Shown here one piece after another: positions 32,094 through 39,521 of a stretch of 43,227 bases of DNA (position 1 is its first letter; each line of letters opens with the position of its first letter). This stretch comes from Streptosporangiaceae bacterium. Lineage in GTDB: Bacteria; Actinomycetota; Actinomycetes; Streptosporangiales; Streptosporangiaceae. The position numbers and the translations under genes are program-made. The notes below the pieces were generated by a model that was not told the DNA's origin, made no database searches, and saw only the letters and a program-made list of their open reading frames with translations. The stretch is from assembly GCA_019239975.1 (NCBI GenBank), contig JAFAZE010000139.1, positions 1 to 43,227 on the forward strand, written 5' to 3'.

Positions 32094-34978
32094 TACCCAG
32101 TTGCGAGCGGTCGGCGGTCACTGCCAGCATCACAGCTATGCCTGCCTTCCGCGGCGTAGACGGAACTGAGCTCGCCTACCACGTCCACGGTGAAGGCGCC
32201 CCGCTGATCTGCCTGCCCGGCGGGCCGATGCGCGAGTCCGCCTACCTGGGCGATCTCGGTGGCCTGTCCGGGCACCGGCAGTTGATCATGCTGGACTTGC
32301 GGGGCACCGGCACGTCGGCAATGCCGGCTGATCCGGCGAGCTACCGCTGCGACCGGCTGGTGGACGACGTCATGGCCCTGCAGGATCATCTTGGCCTGGA
32401 CAGCGTGGACCTGCTGGGGCACTCGGCTGGCGCCAATATCGCTGTGCAGTATGCAATACGACATCAGCGGCGGGTGAACAGGCTCGCCCTGATCACGCCG
32501 AGCGGGCGGGCGGCCGGCCTGGAACCTGACAGTGCGGTGCGGCGCGAGATCGTAAAGCTTCGCCAGGGCGAGCCGTGGTTCGCCGCGGCGGCGGCCGCCT
32601 TCGAACGGGTAGCCGCCGGTGCGGGAGCTGAGGAGGACTGGCAGGCCATGGCTCCGTTGTTCTACGGCCGCTGGGACGCCACCGCCCAGGCTCACCACGC
32701 GGCGGGAGAGAAACAAACTAACCAGGAAGCGGCCGATGCCTTCGCCGCCGAGGGAGCGTTTGACCCTGCGGCCACCCGCGCGGCGCTTGCCGCGTTCGGC
32801 TCGCCGGTGCTGGTCCTCGCCGGGGGCGTCGACCTGCAACGGCCGCCACGGGTGGCCGCCGAGTTCGCCGCGCTGTTCCCCGCTTCCCGGCTCATTGTTC
32901 AGCCAGGCGCCGGCCACTACCCCTGGCTCGATGACGCCGGCCGGTTCGTCTCGGCCGTCATCGCGTTCCTGGATGACGAGCTGTTTCTGCCGGCCTGATC
33001 CCTTAACGCATAACCCTCGTGCGGCTCGGTAGAGCTCGCGTACCAGCCAGGGCGTCAGCCACCGCACTCCGTCCGGGGTCAGGTGCACGCCGTCGCTGCG
33101 CACCTGCATGCCGTCCACGGTCCAGGTGAAGGTGCCGCTGGGGCAGAGCTTGCGGTTGAGGTCCAGGACCCGGGTGCCGGGATGCGCGGTGACGACCGCG
33201 CGCAGCAGCCGGTTCCAGTCGGTTACCCGCTGGGGAGTGTCTTCCGGGTACAGGCTGCCGTCCGGCTGCTCACCGCGCCGGTTATAGGGCTCGGTGGCCA
33301 CCACGACGCGCGCGCCGGTCGAGCCAAGCAGGGTGATCGCGGTACCGAGCAGCGCGGCCAGGTGATGGTCGTAGGCGGCGTCGCCAACATGCAGCCACTG
33401 GCCCTGATACTGGTGGTCCATCGTCTCCCAGCGGCCGACGAGCAGGAGCACCTCGTCCGGGCGGTCGGCCCGCAGCTGCCGCCGCCAGCGCCGCGGCCAC
33501 GCGTCGCACGCCGGGCTGTCCGGATATTGCGAGCCGAAGTAGCGGTAGGGGCCGCCGGTGATGATGCCGCAGCCCAGGACGGTGTGGTCGGTGAACCGGA
33601 TGCTCGGCGCCGGCGGCAGGTAGCGCATCAGCGTCCACGCGATGGAGTCGCCGAACACGGCGACACGCAGCGGGCCATGCCGGCCAGCGGTCCGGGGTGC
33701 GGCTGCGGATGGCTGCGGTGAGGGCATGGCCGGTGCCGCAGGGGCGACATCGAGCCCGCCTGCGGCCGGCGGTGCCGCCGCGGGCGGCGGCGGCCCGGCG
33801 GGCGCGGTGCAGGCCGCGACGACGAGTACGGAGGCGACGCCCGTGCCGGCGGCCAGGACGATCCGCCGCGCACGCACCCGGACGCGCTGCGCGGGACGTT
33901 CGATCAGCACGAACGAGGCACCGGCCAGCGCGCCGGTGACCGCGAGGCGCAGTGCGGCGAGCCAGTAGCCGTGCATGCCGGTGCGTTCGCCGTCGACGGC
34001 CAGGTAGACCGGCCAGTGCCACAGATACAGGCCGTAGGAAATGCGGCCGATGCCGACCAGGGGACGGGTCGCCAGCAGCCGCGCCACCGGCTGCCCGGAG
34101 TCCAGGACGACGCCGGCCAGCAGCGCCGCGGCCGCCAGGGCCGAAAGCAGCAGCAGGCCGCGCCGGAACTCGCCGGGGGCACCGTCAGCGGCCACCGCGA
34201 CGCCGGCCAGCGCCGCGAGCCCGCAGACCGACAGCAGCAGCGGGACCAGACGGCGTCCCGCGGGCTGCGGCGACCGCCGAGCACGCGGGGCAGCCGCACG
34301 CCATCGCCAGGTGGGCGCGAGCAGCGCGGCCAGGGCGGCGCCGGCGAGCAACTCCTGAGCCCGTATATCGGTGCCGAAGTAGACCCGTCCCGGGCTGGCC
34401 ACGCCGGACAAGATGAACGTGGCAAGCACGGACGCGGCGGCTCCCGCCAGCGACAATGTAAGCAGGCACCGCCGCCGCACCGCGCGGCACGCGATCAGGA
34501 GCAGCGGCCACAGTAGGTAGAACTGCTCCTCGACCGCCAGCGACCAGGTGTGCTGCAGCGGCGACGGCATGCCGCCGTGCGCGAAGTAGTCCGTGCCCTG
34601 CAGGGCGAAGCGCCAGTTGCTGGACCACAGCGCCGCCGCGATCGCGTCCCCGCGCAACCCGGCGACCGAGTCCGGGGCGAACAGCGGGCGCGCCGCGAGC
34701 ACCGCGACGATCATGGCCAGCGCCGCAGGCAGCAGCCGCCGGGCACGGCGGGTCCAGAACGCACCCAGATCGATCCGTCCCGTGCTCGCCAGCTCCTCAT
34801 ACAGCAGGGACGTGATCAGAAAACCGCTCAGGACGAAGAAGACATCGACGCCGACGAAGCCGCCGGGCAGGAACGGAACGCCGGCGTGGGCTGCGAGCAC
34901 CGCAAGGACGGCCAGGGCACGGACGCCGTCAAGCGCGCGGAGACGACGGTCCAAAGCCACCAAGCACACGCCCTGCAC
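31940..34978 (-). CDS. OafA/YrhL-type acyltransferase with C-terminal SGNH domain; frame runs on antisense through the next two genes
   Basis: The recognisable protein is about 650 residues (34978 to about 33020). An acyltransferase-3 domain (about 10-380) begins LRALDGVRALAVLAVLAAHA, with PLQHTWSLAVEEQFYLLWPL and about ten membrane helices; a Pro/Ala linker follows; then an extracellular SGNH domain with VAVFGDSIAW, GRWETMDHQYQG and RSDGVHLTPDGVRW. Such proteins move acyl groups onto surface polysaccharides or lipids. The start is GTG 34978 with weak support; GTG 34960 also fits. After LVRELYRAARG no stop occurs for about 360 codons; the frame continues antisense to the hydrolase and kinase genes until 31940. 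That tail is probably not functional, or a stop was lost. Confidence 0.85.
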   Translation of the reverse strand: MQGVCLVALDRRLRALDGVRALAVLAVLAAHAGVPFLPGGFVGVDVFFVLSGFLITSLLYEELASTGRIDLGAFWTRRARRLLPAALAMIVAVLAARPLFAPDSVAGLRGDAIAAALWSSNWRFALQGTDYFAHGGMPSPLQHTWSLAVEEQFYLLWPLLLIACRAVRRRCLLTLSLAGAAASVLATFILSGVASPGRVYFGTDIRAQELLAGAALAALLAPTWRWRAAAPRARRSPQPAGRRLVPLLLSVCGLAALAGVAVAADGAPGEFRRGLLLLSALAAAALLAGVVLDSGQPVARLLATRPLVGIGRISYGLYLWHWPVYLAVDGERTGMHGYWLAALRLAVTGALAGASFVLIERPAQRVRVRARRIVLAAGTGVASVLVVAACTAPAGPPPPAAAPPAAGGLDVAPAAPAMPSPQPSAAAPRTAGRHGPLRVAVFGDSIAWTLMRYLPPAPSIRFTDHTVLGCGIITGGPYRYFGSQYPDSPACDAWPRRWRRQLRADRPDEVLLLVGRWETMDHQYQGQWLHVGDAAYDHHLAALLGTAITLLGSTGARVVVATEPYNRRGEQPDGSLYPEDTPQRVTDWNRLLRAVVTAHPGTRVLDLNRKLCPSGTFTWTVDGMQVRSDGVHLTPDGVRWLTPWLVRELYRAARGLCVKGSGRQKQLVIQERDDGRDEPAGVIEPGVVAGAWLNNEPGSGEQRGELGGHPWRPLQVDAPGEDQHRRAERGKRRAGGRRVKRSLGGEGIGRFLVSLFLSRRVVSLGGGVPAAVEQRSHGLPVLLSSRTGGYPFEGGRRRGEPRLALAKLYDLAPHRTVRFQAGRPPARRDQGEPVHPPLMSYCILHSDIGASRVPQQVHAVQAKMILQGHDVVHQPVAAVARRISRHCRRAGAPQVQHDQLPVPGQATEIAQVGGLAHRPAGQADQRGAFTVDVVGELSSVYAAEGRHSCDAGSDRRPLATGYQLTARTCAARWPRSSAAPGGTQTVTELGWTLMRSFLLAGRAPPSSSKRTF
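32138..32998 (+). CDS. Alpha/beta hydrolase (proline iminopeptidase-like)
   Basis: A 286-residue hydrolase from ATG 32138. Motifs: LICLPGGPMRESAYLGDLGG (oxyanion and HGGPG-like region), IMLDLRGTGTSAMP, the nucleophile elbow LLGHSAGANIAVQYA (Ser in GHSAG), a lid domain, the acid loop VLVLAGGVDLQRPP, and GAGHYPWLDD with the catalytic His. This set is typical of the S33 peptidase/proline iminopeptidase group. The start has a CAGCAT box seven bases upstream, a weak form of the leaderless layout. It follows the lipid kinase by 44 bases, so may be in its transcript. Its whole length lies opposite the extended frame of the acyltransferase gene. Confidence 0.88.
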   Translation: MPAFRGVDGTELAYHVHGEGAPLICLPGGPMRESAYLGDLGGLSGHRQLIMLDLRGTGTSAMPADPASYRCDRLVDDVMALQDHLGLDSVDLLGHSAGANIAVQYAIRHQRRVNRLALITPSGRAAGLEPDSAVRREIVKLRQGEPWFAAAAAAFERVAAGAGAEEDWQAMAPLFYGRWDATAQAHHAAGEKQTNQEAADAFAAEGAFDPAATRAALAAFGSPVLVLAGGVDLQRPPRVAAEFAALFPASRLIVQPGAGHYPWLDDAGRFVSAVIAFLDDELFLPA

Positions 34979-35077
34979 GAGTCAACGGAGCTGCTGCCTT
35001 CCAGCCGCACCAGCCTAGTAACGCGATACCCGAGGGCGTAGACCGGGTACCTGCACGAACACCATCGGCGCTGCGGC

Positions 35078-35311
35078 GTGATCGAGCGGGACTCGTCGAT
35101 GTCGAAGAACTCGGGCCGATCCGGGCACGCCGAACGCCGAATCGGTCTTGCTGGCTTTCCGGGCGCGGAAGGGGACCGGCGGCGCCGGTTCGTGGAGGGC
35201 TTGGCGGCCGGGCGGATGGTCGTGCGCTATGACCGGGTGCGGACCGGCATGTCCGATCGCGAGCGGCCGAAGCATACGTTCACCCCGGCGAGGCTGAGTT
35301 CCATTGCGTAG
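35078..35311 (+). pseudogene. Relic of an alpha/beta hydrolase
   Basis: The translated stretch RFVEGLAAGRMVVRYDRVRT followed by GMSDRERPKHTFT resembles the strand-4 region of alpha/beta hydrolases of the YDxRGTGxSD type. No oxyanion motif, nucleophile elbow or His is found around it, and the frame ends at 35311. It would be a fragment of a lost gene; short length limits certainty. Confidence 0.35.
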
Positions 35312-35344
35312 CCATCGAGCACTGGTTACTTCGGCTTTCCCGAT

Positions 35345-35512
35345 CTATGGCAGGCCGACCAGGTGCATTACCTCCGCGACCACGTCGGTGAGCGGGATGG
35401 TGGTGCGGATCTCGTGATCGGCCGCCCTGCGCAGCCGCTGCAAACACCGCGGCAGCCAACTGGCGCCCAGCCAACGCACCGCCGACAGCTTGGCGGCACC
35501 CCCTCGGCAATG
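35345..35512 (-). pseudogene. C-terminal relic, unknown family
   Basis: One minus-strand frame ends at TAG 35345-35347 with protein-like sequence: AAKLSAVRWLGASWLPRCLQ, RLRRAADHEIRTTIPLTD and VVAEVMHLVGLP. There is no start with a ribosome site upstream. It looks like the tail of a deleted gene. I cannot name the family. Confidence 0.3.
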
Positions 35513-35531
35513 GGACAAAACGGACAGCCAT

Positions 35532-35584
35532 CATGATCGCGGAAACGGCGGGTCGCAGGCGACACTCACGTTTCCGCGATCATG
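35532..35584. repeat. Perfect 16-bp inverted repeat with nested inner stem
   Basis: CATGATCGCGGAAACG (35532-35547) and CGTTTCCGCGATCATG (35569-35584) are exact complements separated by 21 bases. The loop holds a second small stem, GTCGC-AG-GCGAC. The structure lies in a gene-poor region of relics. It could be a bidirectional terminator, a small mobile repeat (MITE or REP-like) or a protein-binding site. Confidence 0.75.
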
Positions 35585-35649
35585 GAGTGCGGTGCTGATG
35601 TGACCGGTGTGACTGGCGCGGGCCGCACGACCATGCGTAAGGCCGTTTG

Positions 35650-35967
35650 TCACGGACCGCTTCTGCGCTCGGGATGAGTCGGCGCGAAATGCTGGGGGAA
35701 CTCCAGGTTGCGGCACCGCTGATGGCGCAGGGCGCCGCACACGGGGCACTCAGACTGGCTCACCGCCGGTTCCAGCCGGGCGCGGGTGCCGGCATCCAGC
35801 TTGCGGGGCTCCGGCTGAGCGGGAAACCTCAGCGGCCCACGCAATGCCAGCTCGGACACGAAACGCTGATACTCGCGTTCGCACTCGTCGCACCGGCAGC
35901 CTCGCGCCCAGGCCAGCACCGTGCCGTGCGGCGGCAGCGCGGGCGGCAGGCTGGCCCATGCGGTCAT
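35650..35967 (-). CDS. Small zinc-finger-like protein
   Basis: A 105-residue protein starting at ATG 35967, with TACCGT six bases upstream and no room for a ribosome site, so probably leaderless. It contains two cysteine clusters: HGTVLAWARGCRCDECEREY (C-x-C-x2-C) and SECPVCGALRHQRCRNLEF (C-x2-C-x7-C with His). The first resembles the HGT...CRC..C motif of small zinc proteins common in actinomycetes and their phages. It probably binds zinc; nucleic acid binding is possible. Between the clusters is a polar helical segment. The frame continues upstream, antisense to nothing, but lacks support there. It lies 104 bases after the end of the HIT gene on the same strand. Confidence 0.7.
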   Translation of the reverse strand: MTAWASLPPALPPHGTVLAWARGCRCDECEREYQRFVSELALRGPLRFPAQPEPRKLDAGTRARLEPAVSQSECPVCGALRHQRCRNLEFPQHFAPTHPERRSGP

Positions 35968-35979
35968 GCCTCCACGGTA
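35968..35979 (-). promoter_or_regulatory. -10 element TACCGT six bases before ATG (leaderless start)
   Basis: TACCGT at 35979 to 35974 on the minus strand, then GGAGGC, then ATG 35967. The GGAGG is too close to the ATG to act as a ribosome site. Confidence 0.45.
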
Positions 35980-36071
35980 GGGCAGCGGTTTGCCCGGTTG
36001 GTAATGCGAGATGGGGCGGCCATCATCGACGTCGGCCCCCGGCAGAAGGCGGCAGGCCCCGGGCGCCTCGC

Positions 36072-36521
36072 TCATCTGGCACCCCGAAGTGCCCGGCCGC
36101 TCCCGGGCGCCCATGGATCGGGCCGTCTGTTTTCCGGGACGTTGATCGCCGAGCGCAGCCCGCGGTCAGACAGCGGCTCGTCATCGAATCGCGGAATGAC
36201 GTGCATATGGGGATGCAGGCCAGCGCCCTGGTTCCAGCCCAGCAAATAGCCGTCTGGGGCCAGCAGATCGTGCAGCGCCATCTGTGCCTGGAGCAACAGA
36301 TCCCGGGTGTCTGCCCACTCGGCGGGGGTCAGCTCGAAGACCGAAGTCCGGTGGGCGATGGGCACGATTGCCCCGGAGCCGGGCAGGACGCCCTCCGCCA
36401 GCCCGGCTTGGGCCCGGATGCCCGGGTCCCGGGTCGAGGCGAATATGCAGTGAGGGGCCTCGATAAAGATCTCGGCTGCCCTCATCCAGCTTTGATCACA
36501 GAACACGCAGCCTTCGCTCAT
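36072..36521 (-). CDS. HIT-family (histidine triad) hydrolase
   Basis: A 149-residue protein; ATG 36521 has GGAGG seven bases upstream. The triad GLHPHMHVIPRF (His103, His105, His107) is intact and precedes the C-terminal helix; CVFCDQSW at the start gives two cysteines that bind zinc in many HIT proteins with the later His. SGAIVPIAHRTSVFELTPAE is the usual HIT core. Members hydrolyse nucleotide-phosphoramidates, dinucleotides or related compounds. The C-terminal ~35 residues are Arg/Pro-rich and probably disordered. Divergent from the small gene at 36754. Confidence 0.9.
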   Translation of the reverse strand: MSEGCVFCDQSWMRAAEIFIEAPHCIFASTRDPGIRAQAGLAEGVLPGSGAIVPIAHRTSVFELTPAEWADTRDLLLQAQMALHDLLAPDGYLLGWNQGAGLHPHMHVIPRFDDEPLSDRGLRSAINVPENRRPDPWAPGSGRALRGAR

Positions 36522-36753
36522 GGAGTGCCTCCATATGCCGGAGCGTGGACGGATTCTTGTCCTCACGGGCAATCGGCCAGCGGAACGCTGGCGAGGATAC
36601 ACGCCGCCGCATACCGGGTCATCAGGCAAATCCCTAGCCAGACGTCCGTCCAGGAGAGCTGCACCCCAGCCCGTGTCCTTGCGTATCCTGGCCGTCAGTG
36701 ATCGTGAGGACGTGTGCGGCGAACATACGCCGCTGGCATCGCGAAGGAGCGAA

Positions 36754-36978
36754 GTGAGCAGCACCGACCCGACGACGATCGGCGTACATCGCGCGCTGCA
36801 CGAAGCGCTTAATTCGGCGAGGGAAGCCCGGCATCGCCTCGACGACGGGAATGCCGCCCCGGACCTGGATGACCTCGTGGAGCTCGGCACTCTGCTGGCT
36901 GCGCTGTCCGAAAGTGTCATGGCCGTCAACTCCGAGATGATGGCGAAGGCGCGCCTCGCGCGAGGCTCGAACACCTGA
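36754..36978 (+). CDS. Small hypothetical helical protein
   Basis: A 74-residue protein from GTG 36754, with AAGGAG six bases upstream; the frame extends farther upstream but without features. The sequence has two amphipathic helices: TTIGVHRALHEALNSAREAR and DLDDLVELGTLLAALSESVM, then AVNSEMMAKARLARG. It is acidic in the middle, without cysteines, signal or membrane segment. Family not recognised. It points toward the end of the MerR gene, which lies on the other strand. Confidence 0.6.
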   Translation: MSSTDPTTIGVHRALHEALNSAREARHRLDDGNAAPDLDDLVELGTLLAALSESVMAVNSEMMAKARLARGSNT

Positions 36979-37057
36979 GCATGCACCGCACGCCCGTCAG
37001 GATGATCTTGCCGGTGCGGGCGAAGCCGGAGAACCGCCCAAGCACGGTTCCGGTGCA

Positions 37058-37933
37058 TCAGGCCAGTTGGGAGATCATGCTCACTGCCTCGGGAAGGCCG
37101 GCCGGTGTCCGGACGCCAGGCGGCAGGTTTCGGGATGCCCAGCCAGGTCCGCAGGCCGCGATCAGCGGAGGGCGCGGGCGCGCTGCGCGGACGGCAGCGA
37201 GCTGGCCGGAGTCTGCGGTGATCGCCGCATGCGCCCAGAGCACGACGGCGGTCGGTCCGGTTCTGACGATGGCGTCTCGCAGGACGGTTGCCGGAACCCG
37301 GGCACCGAGCATACGGCTCGCGCGGCCGCGTTCGGCGAGTGCCGCCGCGAGCGCTTCGAGGGGAAGGCTGTGCAACTCCGTGGGGGCGCACGCGAGCAGG
37401 ACCGACGGGCGCGCCGATGGGCGCGGCACGGCGGCCAGTGCCGCCGATATCGCGGCTGACAGCAGGTGCTCAGCGGCGATGTAGCGGCTGACGGTAGCGT
37501 GCCGGCGGCCGATCTCGCGCAGCGCTGGGGCGAAGACAGCGGTCCACGCGGGCACGACTCCCTCGGCCAGGGCCAGCCGGGCCTGCCGCTCCAGGGTGGC
37601 CGGGTCCAGAGCATAGGCGGCCCGGCGCAGTCTTGTGGCGGCCTGTGAGCCGGACGCCTCCGTTTCGCTGCTGCCGGAGGTGGCCTTCGCTGGGTCCCGT
37701 AGGTCCCGGGCGATGCGGGCGGCCTCGGCTGGCGCCACTCCGTCGATGGTGAGCCGGCGCATCAGCTCCAGCCGGGCGAGGTCGCGCCGATCGTAACGGC
37801 GATGCCGGCCGGGGTCGCGGCGGGACGGGCCGAGCCCGTACCGCCGGTCCCAGGTGCGCACCGTGGTGACCGCGATGCCGAGCCTGCGGGCTACCTCACC
37901 CGCGGACAGGCCCGCATCCGGCACTTGGGTCAC
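37058..37933 (-). CDS. MerR-family regulator with B12-binding-like domain (LitR/CarH type)
   Basis: A 291-residue regulator. GTG 37933 overlaps the crtI stop by GTGA and has GGGAGG five bases upstream. The MerR HTH is at about 8-60: LSAGEVARRLGIAVTTVRTW, RYGLGPSRRDPGRHRRYDRR. The middle helical bundle ends SRYIAAEHLLSAAI, with the EH pair seen in CarH; the C-terminal Rossmann-like domain carries ACAPTELHSLPLEALAAALA, matching the E-x-H part of the cobalamin motif but with Pro for the usual Gly. Such proteins use adenosylcobalamin to sense light and repress carotenoid genes in the dark. Co-expression with crtI and the repeats before crtB fit that role. Cofactor binding is inferred. Confidence 0.85.
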   Translation of the reverse strand: MTQVPDAGLSAGEVARRLGIAVTTVRTWDRRYGLGPSRRDPGRHRRYDRRDLARLELMRRLTIDGVAPAEAARIARDLRDPAKATSGSSETEASGSQAATRLRRAAYALDPATLERQARLALAEGVVPAWTAVFAPALREIGRRHATVSRYIAAEHLLSAAISAALAAVPRPSARPSVLLACAPTELHSLPLEALAAALAERGRASRMLGARVPATVLRDAIVRTGPTAVVLWAHAAITADSGQLAAVRAARPRPPLIAACGPGWASRNLPPGVRTPAGLPEAVSMISQLA

Positions 37934-39414
37934 GCAGCCTCCCGGCGGGGTGATCGGGTGATCCGCTCTGCGGCGAGCCGCGCGGAGACCAGCACCATGG
38001 GTATGCCCACGCCGGGCTGGGTGCCTGAGCCGACGAGCACGACGTTCTCCAGCCCTGGTACGAGGTTGCCCGGCCGCAGCGGACCAGTCTGGCGGAAGGT
38101 GTGCGCGCTGGCAAACGGCGTGCCGGCGGCCAGCCCGGCGTCGGCCCAGTCCGCTGGGGTGACCAGATGCCGTACCTCCGCCTCCGCGAGGCCGGGGTAA
38201 CCGCGCTCCGCCAGGAGCCTCAGGAGCTCGCCAGAATAGGGCTGGCCGGTGCGAAGCCAGTCGATTCCCGCCTCCAGGTTGGGAACCGGGGCGAGGATGT
38301 AGTACGCGTGGCGTCCCGCCGGCGCCAGCCCCGGGTCGGTGCGGGTGGGGCTGGTGATGAGCAGGGACGGATCGGCCATGAGCTGACCGCGCCGGGTGAT
38401 GTCATCGAAGGCCTGCTTCCAGGCCCGCCCGAAGAGCACGTTGTGATGAGCCAGGCCGTGATATTCCTTCGCCGAGCCCAGGTGCAGGAGCACGCAGGAC
38501 GGCGAGTAGTGAATCCGGCGGCGCAGCGGGCGGTGCAGCAGGTCCCGGTAGGCGACGGGCAGGTCGGGATTCAGCACCACCACGTCGGCGCGGATGCGCT
38601 CGCCGTCCCCGGTCCGCACGGCGCGGGCTCGTGAGCCTGTGACCTCGATCCCGGTCACTTCCCGTCCGTAGTGGATGCTCACGCCGTGCTTGTCGGCCGC
38701 CTCGGCCAGGGCCTCGGCAACCGTGAACATGCCGCCGCGGGGAAAGTAGACGCCGGCGACGGTGTCCATGTAGGCGATGACGGCGTAGAGGGCGAGCGCG
38801 CGATGCGGGGCAACGCCGGCGTAGAGCGACTGGAACGAGAACACCCGCTGAGTCCGCGGATCGCCGAAGAACTGGCCGACCTTGGCGGACAGCCGGCGAA
38901 ACGCGCCATGCCCGATCAGCCGGGCCAGGTCGGTCCCCAGCAGGTCGCGGGGGTGGTCAAGGTTGCGGTCGATGAAGCGCGCCCACTCGAGCTGGTACAG
39001 GCCGGCCAGGTAATCGACGAACCGCAGGTAACCGTCGGCCTCACGGGCCCCGCAGAGCTCCGCGATCTCCGCGGCGGTGTCGGCGGTGCTGGCCCGGATG
39101 TCGAGGCTGGACCCGTCGGGGAAGTGCGCCCGGTAGGCCGGGTCGAGCCGGACCAGGTCGAGCCATCCGCGTAGCCGCTCGCCGACGGCGTTAAGGGTCT
39201 CATCCAGCAAGTGCGGCATGGTCAGCACGGTGGGGCCGGTGTCGAACCGGTAGCCGTTCACCGCGAGCTGGCCGATCCGGCCTCCCGGGCCGGTTTCGCG
39301 TTCCAGCACGGTGACGCGCCGCCCGGCCCCGGCCAGCCGCAGCGCGCAGGCCAGCCCGCCGAGCCCGGCGCCAACCACGACGACATGGTCCGTGGATCCG
39401 GTGACAGTGCGCAT
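37930..39414 (-). CDS. crtI: Phytoene desaturase CrtI
   Basis: A 494-residue FAD-dependent desaturase; ATG 39414 has GGAGA six bases upstream. The dinucleotide motif VVVVGAGLGGLACALRLAGA is at 11-30, followed by GPGGRIGQLAVNGYRFDTGP, a hallmark of CrtI. The C-terminal bacterial-type phytoene dehydrogenase signature includes NVVLVGSGTQPGVGIPMVLV. It introduces double bonds into phytoene, giving neurosporene or lycopene, at the membrane. The next gene (the MerR regulator) overlaps it by four bases. It is divergent from crtB; the 107-base gap holds the shared control region. Length is normal. Confidence 0.95.
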   Translation of the reverse strand: MRTVTGSTDHVVVVGAGLGGLACALRLAGAGRRVTVLERETGPGGRIGQLAVNGYRFDTGPTVLTMPHLLDETLNAVGERLRGWLDLVRLDPAYRAHFPDGSSLDIRASTADTAAEIAELCGAREADGYLRFVDYLAGLYQLEWARFIDRNLDHPRDLLGTDLARLIGHGAFRRLSAKVGQFFGDPRTQRVFSFQSLYAGVAPHRALALYAVIAYMDTVAGVYFPRGGMFTVAEALAEAADKHGVSIHYGREVTGIEVTGSRARAVRTGDGERIRADVVVLNPDLPVAYRDLLHRPLRRRIHYSPSCVLLHLGSAKEYHGLAHHNVLFGRAWKQAFDDITRRGQLMADPSLLITSPTRTDPGLAPAGRHAYYILAPVPNLEAGIDWLRTGQPYSGELLRLLAERGYPGLAEAEVRHLVTPADWADAGLAAGTPFASAHTFRQTGPLRPGNLVPGLENVVLVGSGTQPGVGIPMVLVSARLAAERITRSPRREAA

Positions 39415-39458
39415 GGTCTTCTCCGCAGGCTCGGCGAGCCGGCTCCGGCGGCCGGCGT

Positions 39459-39507
39459 TTGCGTCAGCCTACATGGTCGGCTAGATTGCATCGATATCTG
39501 CATCGAT
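39459..39507 (+). promoter_or_regulatory. crtB promoter with two direct repeats (candidate LitR/CarH operator)
   Basis: TTGCGT at 39459-39464 and TAGATT at 39482-39487 are separated by exactly 17 bases, a good main-sigma promoter. Directly after it TGCATCGAT occurs twice, at 39487-39495 and 39499-39507, with a 12-base period. CarH-type regulators bind tandem direct repeats of 11-12 bp, so this is a likely operator covering the transcription start. The left neighbour crtI is transcribed the other way from the same gap. Confidence 0.6.
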
Positions 39508-39521
39508 TTGAGGTAAGCGTG

